NCBI GenBank assembly: GCA_026120185.1
Contig: JANUWF010001101.1
Span: 868,001 to 932,000 of the forward strand
Length of the DNA: 64,000 nucleotides
Reading direction: 5' to 3'
Origin: Voacanga thouarsii
Taxonomy: Eukaryota; Streptophyta; Magnoliopsida; Gentianales; Apocynaceae
Shown here: piece after piece, positions 48,000-58,409 of the stretch
Position numbering within the stretch: the stretch's first letter is position 1
Layout: each line of letters starts with the position of its first letter
Position numbers and translations under genes: made by a program
Notes under the pieces: model-generated
What the model was told of the DNA's origin: nothing
Databases searched by the model: none
What the model saw: only the letters and a program-made list of their open reading frames with translations

Positions 48000-48624
48000 G
48001 AAATATCTTTTTCCCTTATTATCTTTTCTGTTCCACTTCGGGTGGCGGTATTTCTCTATGATAAGGGAAATATCGAGTGTGTCCATGACCATAACCACGG
48101 CCACTTGCCACAACTACGACTATAACGATGGCTTCTGCTGGAGCCAACGACATTCACTTCAGGAGTCTTTGTTGAGCCGGTTCATCCGGCTTCATGATTT
48201 CTCAATAATAACTCATGTTAAATTTGTCAATTTGGGATACCATTTTTCTCGATATTGTTCTTTGCAGGACAATATTCGAGGTATGAAAAGTGGAGAATGT
48301 CTTCTCCAATATAACTTCATCGATAACTTTTTCTCCGCAAAATTTTTAACTAAGATGTAGTTTTATACATTACGGAGTTCACGATTTTACAATCTTGCAA
48401 CTTCGGGTGCAACCATTCATACCGTACGAGTGGGTAGTACGACCATCTTCAGGTGGTCAAATCTTTCTTTTTATCCACATGACATATGGATCTCCCTTTT
48501 TTTAGCATTTAGATGCATTTTTGTATGACATATAAAATTTTGTTTTCAGAAATATCAAGGGCTACAAATTCGAATTTAGCGAGATCAATAAATGCGTACT
48601 GTCTTACGGCTTTAATAACGGCGA
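48000..48624 (-). pseudogene. copia gag remnant
   Basis: The minus strand starts near 48590 with LAKFEFVALDIS, the usual beginning of gag in this copia type, but WILDAE and the UBN2 body are heavily rearranged. Later words (TFSTFHTSNIVLQ, SQIDKFNMSYY near 48220-48330) and a Gly/His-rich end (SGRGYGHGHTRY near 48060-48110) come from the gag middle and C-terminal parts. Stops and deletions leave no long frame and no zinc knuckle is seen. Confidence 0.65.
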
Positions 48625-48644
48625 GAGACTCGTGCTTGATAACG
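48625..48644 (-). other. primer-binding site of the copia element
   Basis: The minus strand directly inside the 5' LTR reads CGTTATCAAGCACGAG, close to the TTATCAGCACGAG site common in plant copia elements, with one extra A. Confidence 0.6.
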
Positions 48645-49011
48645 TGTTATAAAATTAGGGTAGTGTTAGAATAAAATCTACACACTACACACTAAGAAAA
48701 TTCTAACTATTCTTTGCACAAGAATTTCTCTTCAAACTTCTCTCTTTCTTTCTCTCACAATTCTTTCTCTAATCTTTCTTTCACTAATATTTCTTTCACA
48801 AAATGATGGTGTATTACAAGCTTAGAGAATAGCTCTATTTATAGAGCTCTAATTAGTGAAATACATCATGGCATACATCATCTTCAACTAATCTCAATTA
48901 ATGGTGTCTCCACTAAATGGTGGACATCCATAAAAATCTTCTAATAATTCACATAAATCCATAATTAGTGGAGCCTCCACTAATTAATGGAGATTCCAAT
49001 AATTCATAACA
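48645..49011 (-). repeat. 5' LTR of the copia element
   Basis: 367 bp. The promoter is visible: minus-strand CTATAAATAG at 48835-48844, followed downstream by a purine-rich leader (GAAAGAAAGAGAGAAG). Confidence 0.92.
48835..48844 (-). promoter_or_regulatory. TATA box of the copia 5' LTR
   Basis: CTATAAATAG on the minus strand, a near-ideal plant TATA box, also present in the 3' LTR at 43807-43816. Confidence 0.75.
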
Positions 49012-49143
49012 AGGGGCAAATATATAATTTTATTATTTTACTTTTTTTTGGGGGATCTTTTCTCCTTTTATCATGTAGCAACCTCGTATCACTGTAATGA
49101 AGGGCAACCTTATGCCAATGTAATGAAAGGGAAAGTAAACCAA

Positions 49144-49144
<1 letters not shown>

Positions 49145-49171
<27 letters not shown>
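49145..49171. repeat. (TA)n microsatellite at the gypsy insertion site
   Basis: Alternating TA tract directly before the gypsy 5' LTR and its duplication ATAAT. Confidence 0.9.
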
Positions 49172-49172
<1 letters not shown>

Positions 49173-49174
<2 letters not shown>

Positions 49175-49861
49175 TTAACGTCATCTTTAGCTGATTCGTT
49201 ACAACGATAACTTTGAGCAGAACCCGATATGAATTTTACCAAGTAGATGATGACGTCAAGAAAATCTTCAACCAATGTACTCGGTCAACATCGGAACTAG
49301 GAGCTGATGAGTCGTCACCCTCACATTGCAGCACGATCGGTGAAACACTACCGTTCCTAACCGCCAAGGACGGGCCACGAAGTACAATTTTCTCCACATT
49401 CAAATAGTCGAAAATCATGCCGCAGCAAGTATAAAATGAGCAAGGAGCCCCAGAATGAAGAACCCAACAACAATCGTCACAACCAAATTACTAAATTTTC
49501 TTCCAATTTTCAATTCCTTTTTTGCATTTTCTTTACAGCTTTCCTGACGGCTTTGTTTACATTTTCGTTACAGTTTTTCCTTACTCCTTTGATTACCAAC
49601 TTTTCGTTTTTATGTTGCTTTTATTTCAAATTCCAATACTTTTGTATTTGTTCATCGTTTCAATCGAAATACACTGTTTTTAGTCCTAATTTGCTTTCGC
49701 ATGCAATATTTCTGCGTTCTTGGACTCTTTCTATAATAAGTTCAAGGAACCCATGTCTTTTAAAAGGTTTGGCTCACCCATTCATCTTTCCATCAGACTG
49801 TTAATATTCATCGGAAGAGCAGCCGATCCACAGTTCTGTTGGTTCTCCTTTTTGTAAGACA
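49173..49861 (+). repeat. 5' LTR of the gypsy element
   Basis: 689 bp, begins TATT (the other copy has TGTT, so TG became TA) and ends ACA. TATA-like GTATAAAATG is at 49429-49438. A TGACGTCA palindrome (bZIP-type site) is at 49251-49258; the 3' LTR reads TGACATCA there. Confidence 0.88.
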
Positions 49862-49868
49862 ATATAAA

Positions 49869-49886
49869 TTAGCACGCCTAGTGGGA
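49869..49886 (+). other. primer-binding site of the gypsy element
   Basis: TTAGCACGCCTAGTGGGA lies 7 bp inside the 5' LTR, the place and style of the TTGGCACGCC-GTGGGA sites seen in plant gypsy elements. The matching tRNA was not determined. Confidence 0.55.
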
Positions 49887-49927
49887 CCAAAGGTAGTTGT
49901 TGCATGCAATTGCGTTCAGGATACATT

Positions 49928-51500
49928 ATGACTAATTCTCAACAGCATTCCTCAGGGCCTTCATCGGATTCCTCTGATCGACCTACAGTTCGGGCCTTGC
50001 GAGGAGCGTTTGATCCTACAGTGACAATATCTGATAACGCCCAAGTCACCATCCCTGAGCAATAGGAGGCACAGTCTTCATTTTCTTCCAAGTGTCCGAG
50101 TTGACACCCACGTCTTTAACTGCCATACGACAGGTCATAGAACAGTGTACAGGTGAACTCATTTAGAGTTTTATTTCTCAGTTCGCCATAGTGTTTTGAC
50201 CTCTGCTTCAGAACGAGTTTCATAATTTCGAACAAAAGCAAAATGCTCACGGGACACCTCAAGTAGGTGTGTACCCTCCCCCCATTCCTTGTTGCATCAT
50301 CTTATGGGTCAGTACAATTGTTGCACTGGGAGCAGCCTATGTCGATGCTAGAGGGCACTAAGGGAATTCGGGATTAAATACACCCGATATGGTTTCTGCG
50401 GAACCTTTCTTGGGGAGAACTCCACCATATTCGATCACAGGGACCCAGGTGCCGATGAGGCCATAGGTATTCTATGACCAGAATGCAGTTCCTAACAGGA
50501 ATGTTTGTTCCTCGTACGGAGGACCCCAGAGTTACGTTGCAGTTGTCCCTGCCGCGTATCCTGTCACGGCGACAGCTTATCTAATGCAGGGAGTAGGGTA
50601 CTCTGAGATAGCTTCATTCCCAAGACAAGGTTCTCAACCAACTGTGATAGGTTCCCCTACACTGAATCAACAACCAGTACCATCAACCGACGTTAAATTA
50701 ATGATGGAGGCGGCGCGTTGACAAGCCAGGGATCGGCCAGTATATTAGAAACCTTATCTAGAATGAGTGGATTCTATGGCAGTGCTATCACGAGGATTTA
50801 AGTTGCCTGAGTTTTTCACATTCTCTGGAGAGGACAAGAAGTCAACTATGGAGCATATAGGGAGGTTTACAGAGTAATGTGGAGAGTTCGGGAATAGTGA
50901 CTGGCATAAACTGCAATTATTTTCTTTGTCCTTGACAGGGGCGGTATTTACTTGGTATGCAAATTTGACACCCGATTCCATCTACTCATGGGCCGATATG
51001 GAGCGGATTTTTCATGAGTGTTTCTTTAAACTAGCACCTGAGGTCTCCATAGCGGGTCTCTTGGCACTCAAGCAAAAGTCATCTGAAGGTATATCAAAGT
51101 TCATTAAGCATTTTTGACAAATTAAAATGCACCACGCAATTGTCGGAAATGGAGTGTGCCAGAATAGCCATCAGTAGAATACATCCGCAACTCAAAGAGT
51201 GTCTTATTCTCCAAGACTTTTCTAACCTATCCTGTTTGCTATCTCAGGCCATTAGAATAGAGGAAATGATCAAGAAGAAAGAGAAGAGGCGGTCATTTAA
51301 GTTTTCTCGAGGGCAAAAACATGCTATCAGTGCTGGACGATGTTACAAACAACGAGGAGGAACAGTTACTGGAAGTGATGGCGGTAGAACTAGTGAAAGG
51401 TACATCTTACACTTGCCCTTTTTTTAAACCTGGCAAAAGGAAGGAGGAAGCTTCTCCTGCAGGGCCATCCACCTACATATTCGACGCATCAAAGGCTGAG
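49928..51500 (+). pseudogene. gypsy gag remnant
   Basis: A start-like ATG at 49928 opens MTNSQQHSSGPSSDSSDRP and runs to a stop near 50063. Scattered Gln/Pro/Ser-rich sequence follows. The retrotransposon gag domain is clear at about 50770-51120: FKLPEFFTFSGEDKKS, then LQLFSLSLTGAVFTWYANLTPDSIYSWADMERIFHECFF and LLALKQKSSEGISKFIKHF. A stop (TGA) follows at 51115-51117. Gag would form the particle core. No zinc knuckle was found downstream, and several stops are present. Confidence 0.85.
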
Positions 51501-52229
51501 CAGATCTTTGATTAGATGGTTAAACACAAACAAATTCGTCTACCTTTTAGCCACAAGGTTCTAGGATCAAAGGAATTAAAGGGCAAGAAATACTATAAGT
51601 GGCATAACTCGTTTTCACATAACACCAATAGCTGTGGTGTTTTCAGGAACACAATATAGAAGGCTTTGTAAGAAGGAAGGGTGAGATTTGTTGACAAACA
51701 CGAGGAAATCCTAGTCGATATAGACCTATTCCTAACGGTTGATGTGAGTATGGTACAGACATGCAAAGAAGACGTGGAGCATAAGCTAGGAAATTCTTCC
51801 GTCAAGGAGCAGACCAAGACCTTGGAGGGGGAAAGACTAGCATTCCAAAGGCTAGGTGATCGGCCGTCAGTTTTCACTCGGCTTACAGTTCTGACCTTTG
51901 CAGCTCATTTCTAGGGGAAAGATGAGAAGTTTACAGTATATGTACCTCGTAAAGAGCCATACTTTTTGGGCCGTTGTTCCCAACTTACAAAAACTCAGAA
52001 AGGACTGGAACAAAGGAGATAGGCTCAGCAGAAACAAGCACGGAAGGAATGGTCAAATAGACATGTATATACTTCTACAAGTTAGAATATGCTCAACATT
52101 CTCCCATCACAATTCGAAGTGAGGGCCGAGCAAGAAACGGTGGAGAAGGATTACCATGCAACAAAAGAAGCGGCCGTTGAGCTCATCGAGTTTAAAATGC
52201 TATCGGAAGGAATGTTTTTTCCGATCCCA

Positions 52230-52606
52230 TTGGCAAAGCATACCAATCACCTCAAGCCATTGTATATCAAGGCACATATTAACGGAAGACCTTTTTCTCA
52301 GGTTTTATCGATGGAGGGGCTGTGCTAAACGTAATGCCATTGGCAACCTTAAGGCATTTGGATAAGGATAAACACGACTTATCTCCTAGAGATATCTAAA
52401 TGCTTAACTTCACCGGGGATGCAGCTAAAGCAGAAGGGGTCATCACTTTTGAAGTGGTCGTTGGATCCAATATTAGTAAGACTGTTTTCTTTGTAATCAC
52501 TGCAAAACCGACTTATTCTATCTTACTAGGTAGAGATTGGATTCATACGAACCATTGTGTTCTGTTAACGCTTCACCAAATGATGCTGATTTGGGATGGA
52601 GAATGA
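52230..52606 (+). pseudogene. gypsy aspartic protease remnant
   Basis: YIKAHINGRPFSQV is followed, after a one-base frame change, by FIDGGAVLNVMPLATL near 52305-52350. This is the DGGA active-site form usual in Tat-lineage gypsy elements. Continuation VVGSNISKTVFFVITAKPTYSILLGRDWIH lies in the open frame 52400-52606, the flap and ILGRDW end of retropepsins. It would cleave the polyprotein. The frame break and a stop before 52400 inactivate it. Confidence 0.85.
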
Positions 52607-52979
52607 GTGGAAAGGATACTAGCCGACCCCAATCCATTCTCAGCAGAAGTGCATATGAACGAAGTTGTGTTATGCCACTCTACCTTCGACCCGAGCTATT
52701 ACTCCAAGCTCACCATAGCTCATAATCAAATCACAACGGAAGAGTTGGAAGATCAATATCCAAAAACAGAGGACCCTGACATTTGGCATGCACCTGGTTT
52801 CATTGCTCAGGACCCGTAAACGAAAGTGGATATTGGGGAACTTGGGGAAAGCAAAACTACAAAGGTAAGCTTGTGCTTAACTTTCAATTAGCGGAATGCT
52901 CTAACGGTCCTGATTTGTAGGTACAAAGATTGTTTCGCATGGGGATTATCATGAAATTCAGGGCTGGACAAAAGCATTG

Positions 52980-53830
52980 TGTAGCATTACTTGCTGATTA
53001 AGGAAGGTTTCAAGCCTTATAAGCAGCCTGCCCGGCGTTTTAATCCCGCTATTCTACCTAAGATCAAAGAAGAAATTAAGAGGTTAATTTGGTGTGGCTT
53101 CATCCATACATGTAGGTATGCAAATTGGGTATCCAATATTGTGCTCGTTATTAAGAAAAACGGCCAACTATAGATTTGCGTTAACTTCATTGAATTTGGC
53201 CACCCTAAAGGACGAATACACCATGTCGATGGCCGACATATTGGTCGACTTAACTGCGGGAAACCAATTCCTAAGCTTCATGAACGGATACTCCAGATAC
53301 AACTAGATATTCATAGCTGAAGAGGATACCAGGAAGACAGCTTTCCGATGTTCAGGGTCTATCAGCTTATTCGAGTGGTTAGTTATGCCCTTCGAGTTGA
53401 AGAACGCTGGAGCTACTTTTCAGAGAGCCATGAACCTCATTTTTCATGATCTCATCAGCAAGACCATGGAAGTTTACATTAATGATTTAGTGGTTAAGTC
53501 ATCCACTTTTCGCAACACTTACAGTGGTTGCAGCAGGCCTTTCCTTGAATGCGCTAGCTCCAGTTAAAAAATCCACCCTGTCAAATGCGCCTTCGGAGTT
53601 TCAGCCGAAAATTTTCTCGGGTTCCTAGTGCATCAAAGAGGGATTGGAGTGGACCAAAATAAAGCAATGGATATTCTACAGGCAAGGTCACCGCAATCCA
53701 AAAAGGAGCTCCAAAGTTTCTTAGGGAAAATTAATTTCTTACGACATTTTTTGGCAAACATTGCAGGTAAGTAGAAGGTGTTCTTTTCTTTGCTCCAATT
53801 AAAGTCGTCTCTAAAATCCATTTGGTAGTC
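52980..53830 (+). pseudogene. gypsy reverse transcriptase remnant, YVDD changed to YIND
   Basis: Visible landmarks: KPYKQPARRFNP and IKEEIKRL (52991-53080), SNIVLVIKKNGQ, MNGYSRYNQ near 53280 (after stops), TAFRC, MPFELKNAGATFQRAMN (53385-53435) and the catalytic box at 53475-53486. The box reads YIND instead of Y(V/I)DD, by a GAT-to-AAT change at 53481. Further on GFLVHQRGIGVDQ- and ARSPQSKKELQSFLGKINFLRHF-like words mark the RT thumb. Many frame breaks are present. An intact copy would make cDNA from element RNA. Confidence 0.88.
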
Positions 53831-53835
53831 GGAGC

Positions 53836-54176
53836 ACCAAGCGGCCTTTGATCAGATCAAGGCAGCTCTGTCACGACTACCAACCTTGGTACTGCTACAA
53901 GATAAGGTACCCCTGAAATTGTACATTTTGGCGGCTCAGGAGTCTATTGGCTGCTTGCTAGCTCAGAACGATGCACAGGGTGTTGAAAGGGCAGCGTATT
54001 ACCTCAGCCGGAATCTAACAGACACCGAGACCAGGTATTCCCCTGTTGAGAAACTATTTTTGTCTTTATATTATGCATGCATAAAAACTAGAGTACTATC
54101 TGTTATCAGGGAAGTGCAAATCCTGTGCAAAATTAATCTCGTCAAATATCTGCTAAACCGCCGACTGTTGCAATGA
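53836..54176 (+). pseudogene. gypsy RNase H (RT-linked) remnant
   Basis: The frame 53886-54176 reads VLLQDKVPLKLYILAAQESIGCLLAQND, then AAYYLSRNLTDTETRYSPVEKLFLSLYYA. These are the RNase H landmarks that follow gypsy RT: the first acidic position (usual LY-A-S/D), YYLSR and the E of ...E(K)xxLAL. It would degrade element RNA after copying. Confidence 0.85.
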
Positions 54177-54334
54177 CGTTTAATGAAATGGGCTATTAAG
54201 TTACATACTTTTTCTCTAACTCACTTGTCTTTGAAAGTAATGAAAGGACAAGCCATAACCAATTTCTTAGCAGAACATCCATGCCTAGAAGTGCCCAATT
54301 TTGAAAAAGAAGAGGTATAGGGGTACATTTCACA

Positions 54335-54620
54335 TAAATCATGAAAATTGGAATTTGATAGCTCTAGTACTTAGTATAAGGCAGGTGCCGGTTTAGTTAT
54401 TGAAGCTCCTTGAGAATGACAAAGAAAAATTCTGTTTAAATTAAGTAAAGGGACCTCAAATAATTAGGCAAAATATGAAGCTCTCATCTTAGGACTTCGA
54501 ATCTTGAAGACTTTAGATGCACGAATGGTCAATATAACAGGAGATCCTCAAGTTGTTATCTGACAGATTTCAGGTGAGTACAAAATGCACTAACTCCGTA
54601 TTGTCGGACAAGCTACAGGA
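54335..54620 (+). pseudogene. second (archaeal-type) RNase H remnant
   Basis: Downstream of the first RNase H, WKLEFDSSSTxYKAGAGLVIEAP near 54345-54410 is followed by AKYEALILGLRILKTLDARMVNITGDPQVVI near 54465-54562. This is the FDG-S...GAG(L/V)V, YEAL and GDSQLVI pattern of the extra RNase H that marks Tat-lineage elements. The GDS motif reads GDP here, and in-frame stops break it. Confidence 0.78.
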
Positions 54621-54949
54621 AGTGAAAGTATTGTTGCAATACTTCTCAAAAGTTATCTTGACTCATGTTCCTCTAGTTGAGAACCAGGGGGCAAACGACT
54701 TAGCTCAAATGGCTTTAGGTTTTAAGAAAAAAGTCGGGGTGGTAATGTGTCAGTAGATATCGGGAGAGGAACATGAAGACAATTGGCGTTTTGATATCGT
54801 TTCATACTTACAAAAGCCTACGAGTCAAGTTTCACTGGAGCTAAAATGTAAGGCATTAAACTTTGTGCTCATCGGGAATGATCTATTTAGAAGAAGCCAT
54901 TCAGGAGTTTTGTTGAAATACTTGTCAAAGCAAGAAGCAGCATAATCGT

Positions 54950-55680
54950 TAGCCGAGGTGCATAAATGCCTATGTGGCGCTCATCAGGCGGGTCCTAAGT
55001 TGAAATGGACACTGCAACAACATAGATTTTACTGGCCCTCTATGACCATGGACTGCGTAGCCTATGCAACCGGATGTGAGGCATGTCAAAAGCATGGCCC
55101 TTTAATTCATGTACCCACTACTAACCTGCATCCTATCATCAAGTTATGGCCATTTAGGGGTTGGGCTCTAAATGTCATCGACAAGATTCACTCGTTATCG
55201 ATCAAAGGGCATACTTTCATTTTAGTAGCAGCCGATTATTTTACCAAATGTGTAAAGGCACAGACTCTGACCAGAGTAACCCAGTCTACCGTTATTACTT
55301 TCCTTCAACATAACATTCTTTTCCGATTCAACATTCCTGAAACCATAATGGTTGACCAAGGAACTATGTTCACGGGAAATAAGGTACGTGACTTCTTAAC
55401 TCAATTCAAAGTTAAATTATTATATTCATCTCCGTACTATGCACAGGCTAATGGTCAAGCTGAAGCTACAAACAAGACTTTGATCAGTATGATCCATAAG
55501 TCATTGGAAGATAAACTCAAAAGGTGGCACGAAACACTTCAAGAGGTATTGTGGGCATATCGGAATGTTTACAAGACCGCTACAGGGTTCATTCCATTTC
55601 GGTTAACATATGGACAGGATGCGATGCTACCCACTGAGTTATCAGTGCGGTCAGTCTTACCAACACATTTTATCGACTGA
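54950..55680 (+). pseudogene. gypsy integrase remnant, long open frame with altered first Asp
   Basis: The best preserved pol part, open for 240 codons (54958-55680). Zinc-binding H-H-C-C pattern at the start (HKC, GAHQ, then CEACQKHG). Core: WPFRGWALNVIDKI, where the first catalytic Asp (usual WALDVIG) is Asn (AAT at 55171-55173). Then MVDQGTMFTG with the second Asp, and NGQAEATNKTL with the catalytic Glu. The C-terminal part VLWAYRN-KTATGFIPFRLTYGQDAMLPTEL is standard. It would integrate cDNA. The GAT-to-AAT change alone should abolish catalysis. Confidence 0.92.
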
Positions 55681-56025
55681 AGATTACAAATTGGGCCTGG
55701 TTATGAGTTTGGACCAAGCTGAAGAGGACCGTTGGACAACATTAGAAAATATTAGAAGGCATAAGGAGAAGGTAACAAGAACTTACAATAAAAAAGTGTG
55801 AGGAATGAGTTTTCAAGTAGGAGACATAGTTTGGAAAACCATACTGCCCGTTGCACCAAAAGACCCACGCTACGGTAAGCGGTCCGCTTCATGGGAAGGG
55901 CCTTTTCTTGTTACACAGTTTTCGATGGAGGTGCCTATCGACTGATGACACCCAACGGAAAGGAAGTAAATAATGCCATAAACGGTACATATTTGAAAAA
56001 GTTTTATCCTACATTCTAGAAGGAA
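55680..56025 (+). pseudogene. gypsy integrase C-terminal tail remnant
   Basis: DYKLGLVMSLDQAEEDRW and IRRHKEKVTRTYNKKV (55610-55801 frame), then FQVGDIVWKT and SWEGPFLVTQ-type words near 55815-55920. These form the usual SH3-like end of gypsy integrase. The pol end lies near LKKFYPTF at about 55995-56020. Confidence 0.75.
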
Positions 56026-56229
56026 ACCATGGTAGGAGAAGAGTAAAAAAAGAGGAGAAAAAAAGAGAGAAAAAGAAGGAAAAAAGAAAAAAAGTAGAGA
56101 AAAATAACATAAGGAAAAAAGAAACATGTTTGCATTCATATGAAACGTTTGATCATAAATAAGAGCCGATCAGATAGCTGCTACATTTGAAAAAAAAAAT
56201 TTAAAAATAAAGTCAATCCTCCTCAGAAG

Positions 56230-58404
56230 GGGTGTGAGGCATCTCGTTCGGCTAGGCGAAAGGAATTATGGCGAGCCGATCCGAATCTTCCTCAAGCAGA
56301 GCAGCCGCCGTTGGGGTTTCCTCTTCTTCTTCCACCTGGGTGATCGGTTCTTCTGGGGGCGGTTCTGGTTTAGCGGTCGGTTCTTCCGTTGGAGGCAGAT
56401 GAGTTTCGGCATCCCCAGTTTGAGTGCCCGAAGGACCAGCCTCATTGGGATGGCGGATGATAGTGGCCAAATCGAATTGACAACTGTCCCACGAAGATTG
56501 CATGCCAGTAAGCAGCTTGTTTAAGTATTGCAGCTCTATTTGGAATAGTTCTTCCTCTGCTTCCAGCATCAGCCAATCATCTTAGAATTTGGCCGTTGAC
56601 TTTTCCGCTGAGGAGGCCGTTTGCTGACAGAGGCCCTCGACTTTAAGTTTCTCATCCAAAGCCCGTCTTTTGGAATCCAACTTAGCTTGGAGTGCCCGCA
56701 GCTACTTCTCAAGCCCTTTAATTTTTTTAACTCTTTCGGAAATCTCAGCTCGAAGGACACTCAGGTGAGCAGAGGCTTTCTCGCGATGCAACTGCAGAAA
56801 AGCCTCCTGTTCTCGAAGCACTCCCAAAGCTTCAAGTTAACGTGAAGCTTCGTCCTTTTTATTTTTGGTATTAGAGAAGAAGCGTTAGGTAAACCTCATG
56901 TGCCCTTGATAATCAGTTGATAGGCACTTCAACTCGAACAGGGACATCGGAGTTGACTGATTTTGCAAGTAGCAAGAGAGCTCGGCTGACGGTATCTTAG
57001 GAGGATCGGTTAGTCGGCAAGTTGGTTCCCATTAGACCACATAGAAGTTCCAGCGTAGCGGCCTCAGTCGTTATTTGCTAGGAGAGAGCAGGTTCCATTG
57101 GAGGCTCAAGGGCCACTCTTGCAGGAGGCATGATGGGCTTGATGACCACCATTTGCTCTAAGGTTGGCACTTCGGACGCAGAGGCAATGATCGGTGAAGG
57201 TAAAACAGCCGAAGTCCATTCCTCTGCCATTGTTGTTTTTGCAAGTGATAAAGGGGGCATGGCTGCCGATAACTCAGAAGAGGAGTCAGAGATAACTAGT
57301 TAGCTGGTTTTCTGTTTCTGCAACACAAGGAAATGTGAGGTTATCTTTGAGTCAAAAGTGGAAGAGTATTGAAAAAAAATGTGTTTAGCTTAAATCCAAA
57401 CCTTGGCGAATGCCAGAGTATGGGTGGCTTGTCGCCTTTTTGACCGCCTAAGTAGGGGGAGGACGGTTTCTTCTTCTTCTTCTTCCTCATCGGGAGGTGG
57501 AAGAATGGGGGCTCTCTTCACCGATGGCATTCGGAACAATGGCGCGGTGATCGAACTGGCAGATGCCTTGCTTTACTTTTCTTCGGTACAGATGTTTCCA
57601 CAACAGCCAATCTAGTAAGTTTGAGCAACTACGTCTCCACAAGGGCGGAGAAGAACGTCTCGCTTAGCAGTCGCCACCACAGGTTGAAGTTGGGTGTGGC
57701 CTCTCTGATGACCTGAAAACGGTGGTACTCAAAGGAACGAAGAACGGTTAAGGACCTATCAGCTAAAATATGCACATCCTTAGTCGATAGGACAAGTATA
57801 ATAGTATAAGAAGAAATATGACCAAGATTTGCAGAAATATCCTGAATCAACCTAAATTTTCGTGAAAAGCAATGAGGGTTGTATCGTTCACATGAGTACT
57901 TGGCATTTTAGGCGCTTGATTTTGCCCCTAGAAGGAGTTCTCGAGAGCACAGCATTTTGGCCCAGATAGGCTCTTAGGAGGCTTTCAGTGCATCGGCAAG
58001 CTCTGTCAGCCAGAGGGAACTAGTCTCTCGGGCAGAGTAGAGAAAGAAGTAGGGCACGTTTTGGAGATGGTTCTGATAAAGGTAGGATGTAATGGTCCCA
58101 GCGGACGATCTATTCACAAGAGTCCTCAATAGCCGATAACTTGTGGCCTAGTTGGCAGAATCCACGAAGTCCACGCGGAGATTGTTAATGCCTAATTGGG
58201 GAATGTACTAGCAAAGACATAGCTGCATGACCCAGAGGGGACTGCCAAGATTGGTCAGGTTATTCCCAGCCAATAGGACCGAGATCATCTGGTTCATTAG
58301 CCGATAAACCAAGGCCAACACCAGAGAGGCTAAGTTGCAGCGCCTCTTCTTCTTCAACAAAGCCGATACGTAGTATTAATACTTATTGCTGATCCCCGCC
58401 GCGT
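56230..58404 (-). pseudogene. antisense ORF of the gypsy element, C-terminal part (plant mobile domain-like plus acidic tail)
   Basis: Opposite to gag-pol, between pol and the 3' LTR. The 57900-58350 part, read on the minus strand, gives LASLVLALVYRLMNQMISVLLAGNN and GSPLWVMQLCLCQYIPQLG. That resembles the ...LLAHLYRGL...GGPLWLLQLW pattern of plant mobile domain (PMD) proteins. After breaks come a basic stretch (LLRRSKRQATHTLAF near 57407-57450), a Pro/Ala-rich region (57078-57260), a coiled-coil-like region (56569-56760) and an acidic Pro/Glu-rich tail (56252-56569). The solo LTR at 58410 interrupts the ORF. Additional antisense ORFs at this position are known in Tat elements; the assignment here is by motif only. 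Confidence 0.55.
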
Positions 58405-58409
58405 GAGAG

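Larger units (their letters stand above)
46290..48000 (+). other. antisense insert in the copia element with multi-exon gene structure
   Basis: Reading opposite to the element, exon-like blocks are bounded by GT-AG sites: A 46618-46784, B 46874-47037, C 47106-47395, D 47518-~47753. Acceptors are TTTTTGCAG, AAATCAG, a T-run plus TTTAG, and TTTACAG; donors include GG|GTGAG-like and TTG|GTGAG. The frame stays open and in phase from A through B into C when the two introns are removed. Exon A has three in-frame copies of a 19-codon repeat (57-bp period, core FSFPNQPLRLIRTREDLDM). C closes at a stop near 47218 and D has a frame break (MAEKKLKEAI, then LECEKRLVEESP in another frame). The source gene is not recognised. 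It may be a captured host gene fragment or a nested element. Confidence 0.5.
43617..49011 (-). mobile_element. young non-autonomous Ty1/copia element with identical LTRs
   Basis: Two 367-bp LTRs (43617-43983, 48645-49011) that I read as identical begin and end TGTTAT...ATAACA. Both flanks carry AGGGG (43612-43616 and 49012-49016), a 5-bp target duplication. The polypurine tract is beside the left LTR and the primer site beside the right one, so it reads on the minus strand. Its pol keeps only the integrase end, RT and RNase H, with frameshifts; most of the integrase and much of gag are missing. The gap (about 46290-48000) holds unrelated antisense sequence with exon-like structure. Identical LTRs plus broken pol imply it was mobilised by proteins from another element. 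Confidence 0.88.
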
